Shown here piece after piece: positions 35,501 through 46,042 of a DNA stretch of 64,000 bases; position 1 is the stretch's first letter; every line of letters begins with the position of its first letter. The stretch spans positions 5,691,596 through 5,755,595 of the forward strand of contig JAEUWY010000001.1 of NCBI GenBank assembly GCA_022059125.1. The letters run 5' to 3'. The DNA comes from Corynespora cassiicola (lineage: Eukaryota > Ascomycota > Dothideomycetes > Pleosporales > Corynesporascaceae). The notes beneath the pieces are model-generated. The model was not told where the DNA came from. It worked only from the letters and a program-made list of their open reading frames with translations, and searched no databases. The position numbers and the translations under genes are program-made.

Positions 35501-38500
35501 CCCAAAGTTTCGTGACAAGGTGAATCTGTGCGCGCGCTTGGCCGCGTCATCTGGCCTCCCTGAGTTCCTGCACATCATCACTGATGGCGATTGCAATGAG
35601 GCGGAACAGACGACTGCCCAGACACAATTGGCCATTGTCACCCTCGAGGTCGCGCTGGCATCATTGTGGATCAGCTGCGGAATCAAGCCGTCAATCGTAG
35701 TCGGCCACAGCCTGGGCGAATACGCTGCCTTGCACGTCGCTGGAGTCCTGTCGCTCGCCGATATGCTGTATCTCGTGGGTCGGCGCGCCCTGTTAATCCA
35801 GGAGCGATGCGAGGCGCGCACATATTCCATGCTGGCTGTATCTGCCGATGGCGATTCAGTTGGCCGTGTCTTGGCCTCGGCGCCACAGGGCAGCACCAGC
35901 AACAGCATTGCCTGCCTCAATAGCCCTTCTTCCACGGTAGTCAGCGGCCGTGTCGATGATATTCGCGACTTGCAGCGCCATGTTAGCACCCAGAATCTAC
36001 GCAGCACCATTTTGCCTTTGGCATATGGCTTCCATTCTGCCCAACTCGACCCGGTTCTGGAAGAGTACATTTCCATTGCACAGCAAGTATCATATCATGC
36101 TCCCTCTATCCCCGTGGCTTCGACGCTTCTGGGTCAGATTGTCACAACCTCGGGCGTATTTGGGCCTACTTATCAAGCACGCCAAGCCCGAGAACCTGTC
36201 AACTTTGTTGGTGCTACCCGTGCCATCTGCTCCCAGCTTCAGCAGCAGAATCATATTTGGATTGAAATCGGCCCTGCATCTGTCTGCATTGATTTGGCCC
36301 GGGCTATCGTCCCCCGAGAGCTTCCTGTCACCCTACTTCCCTCTCTAGACCGCAATATCAATGCCTGGCACACTGTCACTACCGCTCTGGCTGCGATTTA
36401 CGAAGCCGGTATTGAAATTGACTGGGCCGAGTTTCACGAGCCATATGAAAATCATGTCCACCTTCTGGCTCTTCCGTCGTATGCTTTTGACACCAAGAAC
36501 TACTGGAAGGTGTACAAGACACCCGCTGCCTCTTCATCTCGTACATCAACTGCTCCAGACAACCCATGCACTACCACGCTACAACAGCTCGTATCAGAGA
36601 CCCATTTCCCTGAAGTTAAAACAATCTTCCAATCTTCTTTGTCGGAGAATGGGATTGCAGATCTGGTTAAAGGGCGTCGCATTCAAGGTGTAGCTACAGC
36701 TCCTGATGCCCTTTTTGTGGATATGGCTTTAACAGGAGCCCGATATCTGACAGGGAGGTCAAACGGTAACAGAATCCTTGCTGCAAGATTCAATTCTGTT
36801 CGCAACTGTACGTTCCTTAGGCCGCTTGTCTTGGATCAAATCAGCACGGATCAGGTCATTCAATTGAGCGTTAGTGAACCTAGCGATTCAAATCTGACGA
36901 CCCATGATGTCGTCTCCACATTATCTACACGCTCTTCCAAGGGTGACAATATAGACTACGCCCGATGCGTTGTTGTGCAGACAGACATGAAAGCTGTCAC
37001 CGCTCGGTGGATCAGGGAAGGGCTCAACATCCGGACGCGATGCAGCGAAGTCCGCCAGGCTGCCAAAGACGGTGCTGGTCATCGACTTTCGACACCTCTA
37101 TTTTACGCGCTCTTTTCCCGCACAGTTGAATATGCCAATAACTATCGTAACATCCATAAAGTTTCCATATCTGAAAACTTCGAAGAAGCATTCGCCGAGA
37201 TCCGTCTGCAAGCGTCTCCAAAAGGTAGCAGATTCACACTATCTCCATACTGGATGGACACCATTGTCCATTTGGCTAGTTTCTTGATCGATTGCGATCC
37301 CAACAAACCTTCTGATACATTGGCTACTCTCCAATCTTTCAGAGAATGCAATATTTTGGAGCCTATGGTGACTGGAAAAGTGTACCAGGCCTATACGAGA
37401 ATACAAAATTCTCCAGAGAGTAATGTCCTTGCCGATGTTTGGGTTTTTGATGGCAAGCATCTCGTGGTGCAGTATTGCGACTTGCGATTTGATCGAGTTT
37501 CGAATGCTATATCAATGTGTTCGACCAGAGGGCAGCGCGAAAAACAAGGCGCCCCTGCTCCAAAACAGAAGCAGGCCAACCCCGCTCTGATTACGGAGCA
37601 TAATCCGATCACCAAGCAACTGCTAACAACAGAGATGTTTAGTAACACGCCATCATCCGAAGCTTCAGCGGGATCCTTCACGTCTCCAAAGTCGCAGACA
37701 TCACCATCTACTTGTTCCATCTCAGGCCCAAAGTCTTCGATATCATATAATGACCAGGATGGGTCTGGAAAACAACGGATATTGGAAACATTAATCGAAG
37801 CTTTTGTCGATAATACTGGCTACCAGGCATCGGATCTCCATTCTCGAGCCTGTCTATTCGATTTCGGCGTTGATTCTATCATGGCCACCCAAATTGCAAT
37901 GCAGGTGCAAGAAAGGCTTGGAATCGAGGTCGAAGCAAGACTGCTCTATGAGTACACTTCTCTAGAAGATTTAGTTGAAGCATTCCTCAGCCAGCTGCAT
38001 TGTAAAACGTCGGAGCGGCAGAAGCTTGAAGGAGTCTGTGATCAACCGCAAGTTCCAACCTCTTCCGGTGTCTCTAATTCCTCAATCTATCGACCAACTT
38101 CGATCGAAAAATCTGTCAATGGGGATAAGATAGATCTGTCGGCTGTCATTCTCGAGGCACTTTCTGCCGAAACAGGGACAGATGTAGGCGGATTGAATGA
38201 CTCTACCGTTCTGACAGACGTGGGCGTCGACTCAATTATGGCCATCCAAGTGGCAATGGCCATCCACAATGCAACTGGCGTTGAGGTTGGTGCTGCCACC
38301 TTTCGCGAATGTTTAACCATTCGGGATCTTCAGCGTGCCGTTTCGGACTTGGGTGCTGTTTTCAGATTATCATCTGCAGCCAAAGCTTCACCAAGGGACT
38401 CTCAGACTGAGCAGTCGCCGAGTTCAAATAGTTCATGGGAAGACATTGGTGAAGCATTCTCCAGAACAGCGGTCCCTTCGGAAAATGCCTTCTTAGATGT

Positions 38501-39565
38501 TCATACGGTAAAGGAGAAGGAACCAAAAATTACCTCCATCCCTGTGATCCGACCTACAATCCGACCAGAATCGTCTGTACAGCCGGCGGGCAAAACCGTG
38601 CAAAGTCTGAATACTCCTACACTTGATGGGCTTGAGAAAACGCATGTGAACATCGTTCTTATGCATGGATGTAAATCGTCAAAGCTTACTCCACTATTCA
38701 TGTTCCCCGATGCAACCGGCTCCGCAGCAACGTACATTCACTTGAAGCGCCTCACCGACAATCGCCCAGTATACGCCATAGATGCGACTCTTATCCATAG
38801 CCCCGAACAATTTATTCGCGGTATCGAACATATCGCTTCTGTCATGGCTGATGCCCTTCGTACACAGCAAAATAGTCCCTACATACTAGCTGGATACTCT
38901 GCAGGCGCGATTCTGGCCTACGAAACGGCACGCCAACTTCTCCTCACCGGTCACGGAGTCCAAGGTCTTCTACTCTACGACATGGCAGTGCCCCGGGCTC
39001 TTACTGAAAATCGCAAAATAAACATATCCAACACCATCGTTCAGTTGTTAATGCGCTTGATGGGTCGCTCGCGCAACATGTGGCCCAACCGGGCGGCCGC
39101 CGTTAAGGCCCAAATGTACATACATCACATGTTGCGTTGCGTGAGCAACTACAATCCGAAACCAATGCCTTCAGGCTGCCGCCCAGCTCGCGCAGTAGTC
39201 ACTTGGTGTACGCGCGGCGTTGCCGAATGCATCGATGAGGCGTTCAAGCATGAGCTCGCCACCCAGGGCGTGTCTTGCCACGCCGAAGCCGTAGATTACA
39301 TGCAAAGCTCTGATTCCCTACCGCTTGGCTGGATATTCCCGCCCAATAAGCCCCTTGGTGCAAATGGGTGGGGGGACCTGGTTGGGGGTTCGGTGCGTTG
39401 TATGGCGATTGAGGCGGACCACTTTTCCATGGTTTTGCCCCCGGATGTAAGTTGAATCCTATTCTTCGATAGTATTTGCGTTACTAACCAGACATTGTGT
39501 AGGTTAGCAAGTTCCAGGACGCGCTTGAGGAAGGTCTGGCGTATTGCACCGAGGAAGGAGATTAG
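32558..39565 (+). CDS. Non-reducing polyketide synthase, SAT-KS-AT-PT-ACP-ACP-TE
   Basis: Four exons, 32558-32865, 32925-33210, 33273-39446 and 39503-39565; 2276 aa. The first donor is GTTTGT; the last intron has a perfect TACTAAC branch site. SAT: GVCGG with Cys125 and LTHA as likely His motif. KS: VAIVGMSGRYPGSDG, Cys563 in TACSSSL, HGTGTQVGD, and GIGHAEAGAG. AT: FTFTGQGSAYSGMG and Ser1011 in GHSLGEYAAL. PT: ALFVDMALTGARYL and PYWMDTIVHLASFL are present, but the catalytic His position reads KGRRIQG, with Arg1333. Two tandem ACPs carry GVDSIMA (Ser1733 and Ser1852). The TE has GYSAGA (Ser2074) and a late ADHFSMV. The SAT should accept the acyl chain from the neighbouring HR-PKS, and the TE should release by hydrolysis or cyclisation. 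The layout resembles fungal alkylresorcylate/orsellinate-type systems, but the altered PT makes the cyclisation outcome uncertain. Confidence 0.95.
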
Positions 39566-40119
39566 AGCCTATAATATGGAGCTCATGGTGAGAGGTTTGA
39601 ATGTAGAAGGTATAGATAATTTTGTTTGGATAAAACATTAGGAGTAGTAGAATATAAAAGGATGGGTATCGACTTGAAAGATCACATCAAAGGGAAGAAG
39701 GAATAGTTCGCTGTTATGAGGCGGACAAGACTGGCATAGATCTGATGCATGCGTTCAAAATGGTTCAAAGTCCCCGATTGGAGAAAACGGACATGTCTGA
39801 GGTCTGTATTGCTTATGGCATTATATAAGAAGAAAAGCCCAAGTACATCTGAGGATAACGCAAGTCAACTTACAGTGATGCGGTTTATAAAACAAGCCGA
39901 GTATCGCAGACACCTGGTAAGTACCAAAATGAGCGATGGCTAGCGGCTCCTTATAGAATAGTTACATATGCATACTCTTATTGAGTTCATTGCGGACTGT
40001 AGAATTCATTCGAAGCCATTGCAAGTCAATGACTAAGAGATTTGTTCTTCTTTAGTCCCAATTCTATTGATCAAACGAATCGAAGAGCGAGTTGTTGAGA
40101 AAGTCGATCATCTTTTGCT
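39566..40119. other. Intergenic region between convergent NR-PKS and monooxygenase genes
   Basis: Shared 3' region of two converging genes. Only a 64-codon motif-free frame (39749-39943) is open. No feature recognised. Confidence 0.45.
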
Positions 40120-41702
40120 CTAATTCCATAACCCTTCGTCATGCACTGGCTCCCCTCTGTCGGACGCCTCCATCAACTCCTCCACAGTCCATGGTTTGTA
40201 TTTGTAACCCGGCACGCCATTGGAGTTCTCGAATGGTGTGCCACTTTTAATGTGCGATGCACATGCGACGTAGTTGTCGTATGCGTATTGTTCGGCGTTA
40301 TGAGTGGTCATCCAGTTGTTGTAAACGCTGGTTAGCACTTCTGGATGTTGCTTTAGGAATTCTAAATCTGCTTTGTGAAGATGCTCACGATTCTTAAAAC
40401 CTTGCTTTTGGGCGCAAGCGACACGTTCGAACCTGTCTCACAGTTAATGGTGCTTGTTGCGCCTACCCGAGTAAGCATTAATGCAATTAAGCACTAACCT
40501 GAGCTTGTTGAAAACCTTTGTCGCCAATGGGACATTTCCTTTTCCACCAATCTGTAAGCAAGCTGCCAGAGTATATCCGTCTTCCATTGCCATGTTGGCG
40601 CCGTTGGCCGAAGTCGGGAGGAAGGGATGAGCTGCGTCACCGATTTGGACAACACGGCCACGAGGTGCGACCCAGCGAGGTTGAGGGTTGCGCCACATAA
40701 GTTTCCAATCGAGCATAACTCCGTTAGGTGCCTGCTTGATGAGCTCCGGCACAAAGGGATACCAATCTTTTACGACCGCGACTGCTTTGTCAATGGAAAT
40801 ATACCTAGACCAGTCTTCGGTGGACTCTTCTGTTTGCTCCTACGAATGAACCATTAGCTAGGAAATTGGATGGACATCTGGCTTAGAGACAGAGCTTACC
40901 CGACATGTGAGTACCCAGAAGAACTTGTCTTGTCCCAAGCCAATGACAATGTGCGCATCCGGGCCGTGAATCAACCATGATTTTTCTTTTGCATCTCCCA
41001 CTTCAGCGGCGACAATGGGATTCTTGAGAGCCGGCGTGGCTGGATACGAATTGCGATAAAGCACGAACCCCGAACTTATGGGTTTGTCTTTAGTCCCGAC
41101 GACAGTTTCCCATGACTTAGTCCCAACGCCGTCTGCAGCAACGACAACATCAGCAGTGAGCCTTCGCCCATCTGTCAAGATGATTCCGCCATGCTCCTTT
41201 GTCTCAAAGAAATCTTCGGCCTTTGCGTCGCACTCAATTGGAATCCCAAGACTTTCTGCATATTCAAACAAAACCTTGTGTAACGTAGCTCGATAAATTG
41301 GGAGCGATGGACTGGTATCGGTACCCGCAATGAACTCCGTGACCACTGTGCCGTCATGAGCCTTGATAGTGCCTTTTGCACACAAGCCAAAGCTGAATGC
41401 GCGCTCTAAGAATCCAGGCCATTTCTTCGGGGTGATCAGAGCGTGGGGTAATATAATTATTCCCTCACCTATCATTTGTGGAGTCAGCACTTGAATATTG
41501 CGACCCCGATCTCTTACTAGAAAATAAAGAATGCTAAGATTCATAACTCTCAGCTTCACCTACCATCGGAGTCCCCACGCGGCCTTCGTTCAAAGATCTG
41601 AACATTGTGGCCTTTACGGTGACCTTCGATGGCAAAAGCCAAACCTGCGATGCCCCCTCCTACTACAATGATCGCCACACCGGTGTTTGGTGCTCTTTCC
41701 AT
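40120..41702 (-). CDS. Group A FAD-dependent monooxygenase (salicylate hydroxylase-like)
   Basis: Four exons on the minus strand, 41564-41702, 40900-41516, 40499-40839 and 40120-40432, encode 469 aa. Introns of 47, 60 and 66 nt restore frame. The N terminus has the dinucleotide loop VVGGGIAGLAFAIEG (Gly 15-20) ending in an acidic residue after the second strand (IFERRP). DVVVAADGVGTKSW is the DG motif, and VVQIGDAAHPFLPTSANGAN (Asp320) is the GD motif that binds FAD ribityl and pyrophosphate. The C-terminal extension with VACAQKQGFKNREHLH is typical of this subfamily. Such enzymes hydroxylate activated phenols or enols, often in dearomatisation or decarboxylative steps of aromatic polyketide pathways. 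Its position beside the NR-PKS makes it the likely tailoring oxidase of this locus. Confidence 0.93.
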
Positions 41703-42537
41703 GTTATTTTCAAATGTCAAAGTATAAGTTAAAAGTGGTTGATTAGAAGCTTTTGCTGGAATGACCTTAGAGAGACGAATAGTCGCTTGGATATCTGTGG
41801 AAATACGTCTTATATAATTGCATCACCATCTAAGAAACTAGGAGGCAGCGAATTTATTAAAACTAGGCCAACCGATCCACCGTGCGTGAGGTTGGCGGGC
41901 TCTAGTGCGGCCATGGCCCCACTCATGCTTCAGGGCCTATATTAACTATGTAGCTGGAGGCTCACAAGAGCACTAACGTAGAGGATAGCAAAAGTCTCGC
42001 ATATCAATATTGGAATCTCCCAAGCTACTCCTATTTTCTGACTGTTACGGAATATCATTGACTTTAACTTCTCTATTAGAATAGTGAAGTACTATGCGTT
42101 TGAACATCTACAACAGCCGACCTTAGCCATGAAAAGTGCTGAGATACTATTAGGATAAATTGAGTTCAGGCACAATCAGGTCAGAGAGCCACCTTGGTGG
42201 CTCGTAAAACATAAATCGCTCGTCAGGTAGCAGCTCGCTAAGTGCTTTAATTGGCCAATTTGGTCAAGTAGCCACCAAGAAGCCACCCGGACCTTTAGTG
42301 GACCGGACGAAACTTTCGTCCGTTTCTGAATCCTAGAATGAAGATATAGAAATAAATCTATTAAATTTGTAAAGTTTCACATTGAATAGCACGTGTTTTT
42401 TTTAGTAGAGCTTTTTCTAGAGTGCCCCGGTACGACGAAGAGCTTGGAGGTACGTCGCTATTGCTCTACCCAGGTCAGAGCGCAGATCTTGCCTCTGATT
42501 GTTGAAGTTTATAAATGCCCCTGGGTCGCTGCTGCGA
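41703..42537. other. AT-rich intergenic region with an inverted GAGCCACC repeat
   Basis: No gene. An inverted repeat GAGCCACC-TT-GGTGGCTC lies at 42186-42203, with AGCCACC again twice at about 42278-42296. The base composition and many stops suggest degraded repeat DNA. Confidence 0.4.
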
Positions 42538-42691
42538 ATAGCCTGAGTGTACGATCGTGATTTTCTAGTACTCTCCTCTCAAGGGAGGAAGCACGTCACA
42601 GATCAAGTACACAAAAGGGCGACCCATGCCCTGAAGACGTAAAAACAGATTGGGGAGGCCTAGGATCGAACTGACGATAGCCTGAGTGTAC
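42538..42691 (-). mobile_element. SINE-like short element, copy B (with target-site duplication)
   Basis: The 124-bp body 42553-42676 is flanked by a perfect 15-bp direct repeat, ATAGCCTGAGTGTAC, at 42538-42552 and 42677-42691. The body matches copy A (8755-8880) in reverse orientation end to end. A perfect 15-bp duplication is longer than typical cut-and-paste transposons make (2-9 bp) and fits target-primed reverse transcription, hence the SINE-like label. There is no poly-A tail and no convincing pol III A box; a GTTCGATCC near one end only loosely resembles a B box. The 66-codon minus-strand frame across it is probably incidental. Confidence 0.78.
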
Positions 42692-42898
42692 AGAATTTTA
42701 GAAGCCTCATGATTATACGTTGAAACGAATGCATCTAGACAATTGAGCATGATTTTTGAGCCCAAAAGCTTGACAAGTAGCCTCCCGCAGGCATTCTCGG
42801 TATACGCACTGATCTCTACCGCAGCTCAGTATATTAGCGAGTGATGATACCTGATGCCTTCCGAAATCTCTCGCTACGATGGACAGAGAATTGCCGGC

Positions 42899-44175
42899 TC
42901 ATAATAATCTGTTTTCATCGTGGAGAAACGTTGTGAATCGTCTTAGCGCTGTGGGATCGTTGAGATTGTATTCAGGGTTGACAGAAAGTCGGACGCCTGC
43001 ACCAATGAAAAGCTTGATTTTCTCATCAGGCATTGGAAAAGTTCCGCTATCGTCGATTTCAGAGGCATTGTCAGTCCATCGTGCAAGCATCTCATCGTTT
43101 TGAGTCATAGGATCGTCAGTCGATCGTTCCCACGGTATTATCCAGCCAAGATCAACGTTGTACCTTGGAATTTCAGGTCGTGGAATCGTCAGCCCTGATA
43201 GATCTTTTTGTGATTCGCGAATTTTTTTCCAAACGGGACTCCAAAGAGTGTTGAAATCACTTATCGTTCCTGAGAGATACAGTGTCTTGCTGTACGTTGT
43301 CGCGCGCAACTTAGCACTGTCGCATGCCCCGAAGATCCAGACCAGTCAATGATGCAAGAATACGTCCAAGATATTTCTCGTCAAACGGCTCTAGATTCGC
43401 ACCACAGAAGGAAGTTATCGCCAGATCCGAGAACCAAATTATTACGTCTGATACAACCTTCGAAATTTCGCCAACATCTTCAAGGTCTTGGATAGCAGGT
43501 GTCGTACAATGTTTGCTCGGTTGGTGGAAAACTGCCCATGTCCGGAACAGACTGAATATCACCTTCAGATATCATGAGCAGATGAGCAGTATTTTTTCTG
43601 TTACGATTGTTTATTGCTAAAATCAATACTTCTTTACAGCACCCCTTTTCTTTCATGCAGTGGGTTTTATCCAATATGGCCTTGCGGTTATCACATGGAG
43701 AACTGACGTCCGCTAGATGTGGGGTTTTCATTTGCATTGAAAGAAATTGGGTGATGCCTTAACAACATCCTGCTCAAGCATCAAAAGCTCTTCAATCCGC
43801 CTGTTGATATGTATGAGATGTTCATAGTTCGAGCTCTGGCTGGAGACTTCGTGAGTCCGTGTTAAAGACGCTGACATCAGATTCATCAGATATTAGAGGT
43901 TCCGAGTCGATGTCGGTTGGTGCGGTGAACCCGAACGATATGTTGCGCTCTACACCTAGGTGTTTTGGGAGTGTATCATGCCATGTCATGTCATTGGGTG
44001 GAAGCTCCCCGAGTAGGTCCGCTCGGATCGGGAAGGGTGACCTAGGTTCGCCAGCCGAAGTCTCGTGACTCAACGCCAGTTCTCTGTCACTCTGTACTTC
44101 ACACAACCATACTCCTCTATTCGCAAAGCCTATGGCAATAACATTTCCTGACACTTGTGAAAAAAAGTTCGACAC
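42899..44175 (-). pseudogene. Frameshifted hypothetical gene
   Basis: A series of minus-strand frames with protein-like composition abuts in different phases: 43822-44175 (starting MSNFFSQVSGNVIAIGFANR), a following segment in another frame (NYEHLIHINRRIEELLMLEQ), then 43480-43737, 43311-43562 (DLEDVGEISKVVSDV) and 42899-43309 (KTLYLSGTISDF). The breaks are too close together for introns of the size seen in this genome, and no donor/acceptor pairs join them. At least three or four frameshifts are needed to connect them. I do not recognise the family. The ancestral product would be about 400 aa, without obvious membrane segments. It lies in a decaying region between the polyketide locus and the NLR gene. 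Sequencing error is a weaker alternative. Confidence 0.5.
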
Positions 44176-44738
44176 TCTACAGGCAACTTTTATACATTCT
44201 GTAAGTTGGATACTAGCTGTATTTAAAGCTACGTCTTAATATGAAGCAGCCTAAAATTCTGCAGATGCTAGCGTTAAAGTTATAGTTAACTAAGTGCTGA
44301 CGTTAATAACACCGCTATTTGAAAGCAGGCAATTACTAATAGAGTCAAATAATATGCAATCAAGTATATTTCAATGCTGACTGTTTAAAGGCAATCGCCG
44401 CTGCGAGCGTTCTACACCTTAACTGTGCGGTCTTTAGACGCGGACGCTAGCCGCGCTGGGTCGTGGAAGAAGGCCACCGACCTGACGCCAGAGCTGTGAC
44501 CCTTGAGCGTTTAAAAACAGTCAATCCATTTCTTCTGCATTTCTGGCTTAATTAATATGCCCGGCAACTTTTTATCCTTAAATAGCATCTGTATAATACT
44601 GCAAGTTAGAGTAATCAGAAGTGTGCTACATGCCTGGATTAGACTACATTTAATAGCCGATTTGCGGTATATGACGAATCGTTACGCATTTTAAACCACC
44701 TCCATCGTTGAGGATACAGCTTCTATATCCTGTACCAA
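44176..44738. other. AT-rich intergenic DNA
   Basis: No gene or recognisable repeat. A short GC-richer patch (about 44397-44515) sits inside AT-rich sequence, perhaps a less mutated piece of an old repeat. Confidence 0.35.
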
Positions 44739-45008
44739 TTAGAAAATGAATGCTTTACGTGCTATAAGTTGGTAAAGAGTTGCTTTATCCAAGGCCTCCA
44801 GGTTCGCCATTAAGACTATACCCTTTAACATGCTTATGCAAAAGCTAAAAGCTTCTAGCCAGTAGAGATACTTCTCTTTTATGAATCCTTCCACAAACCC
44901 ATCGCCTCTAATAATGCTCCCATCGCACATTAATGAGCTAGAAACCCATTTGCAGAGAACAGGTAGCCGAATTGTCCCCCTCGCCATTCCTCCACCCGCA
45001 GTGTGCAA
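44739..45008 (-). pseudogene. Fragment resembling a spacer segment of fungal NLR (NACHT) proteins
   Basis: An 89-codon open frame containing FIKEKYLYWLEAFSFCISML followed by a short Leu-rich helix. A segment of this kind (KYLxWLEALSL...) occurs between the NACHT and repeat domains of many fungal STAND proteins. No P-loop or repeats are found in frame nearby; flanking minus-strand frames at 45056-45391 and 45413-45604 do not join it. It is best read as a relic. Weak evidence: one motif only. Confidence 0.33.
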
Positions 45009-46042
45009 TCGTCGGATCTTCCCGCGTCAGCAAGCCCGGGTTGCGCCCTTGGCTGCTATGCCGCAATCAAGATGAAGTCGGGGAATAATGGTGCATACAA
45101 GATATTGTTTGCAAGCATCAGAATCATGAACTGCAGCTTTCTTCGGCCAACGGTGATGACTAGTGTTTTTCCGCCCATCGATGCAGCGGTCATTAAATTT
45201 CCCAAACAGCGTGCTAGGTCTTGGCATTGGTTCTCGAATTCAGGTGTTGGGCTCTCTGTCACGTGTGGGAATTGCGGTCCTCGGAATGGGGAAACAGATG
45301 GCTCTTTGATGGATCTCCGTCTTAAGCGAGTGCCTATCATCCACTTCCAAACATAAACTTTGTGTGTTCCACACCACAAAATCCCCACCATCAGTTCATC
45401 CGTGTCGGAAACCTATGCTAAATAGCTTTTTTGATAGACAATGGGAGAGATCCTCATATAGGACGCGGGACGATGTAGAGCTGACTGACTGTACGACAGC
45501 TCAAGTAGCGCGTCCCTAACAAGCTCTTGTAAAAGTTTCGCTTGAGGCGTATGGATATTGTCAAAGGCGGAAAATACCGGTAGAGCTGTATTCTGCGCTA
45601 GCAATGGAGTAAATCGCGCTATGAGTTGACATCATTAAGCCAGCGGTACTCGCGACATCATTGCTTCACTTGCCTTTCTTCCTATATGTGGAAAATGTCG
45701 ACGCAGTAGATATGTTTGGGACTGAGTCTATCACGTCAATTTTGGAAGCAAGGAGCTTGACGCAGCAGCTGCCAAGTGGCTGTTTAACAAAGATATTGAG
45801 TTCCTTCAAGGGCAGCCAGAACTTTACTTTTAGAGCCGCCTACCCAAGCTGTAAGCCACGGTTTCGAGACAGACGACAAGCTTTCTGGCCAAAACTCCTA
45901 TATATTTGGGAACGGTGTACATGAACGAAAGGACTCTGGCCAAGACTGACTTAGTGCGTCCAAGTCGTACCAGTATTACAGCGCCTATTGCTCGGTGCGC
46001 AGGAATTAATGAAATAGCAAAATGATAACGAGGATGTGGGTA
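45009..46042. other. Intergenic region with scattered coding-like scraps
   Basis: Short frames on both strands (45003-45356 plus; 45056-45391 and 45413-45604 minus; 45661-45924 plus). None has a recognised motif or clean splice partner. Possibly remains of another degraded gene. Confidence 0.35.
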
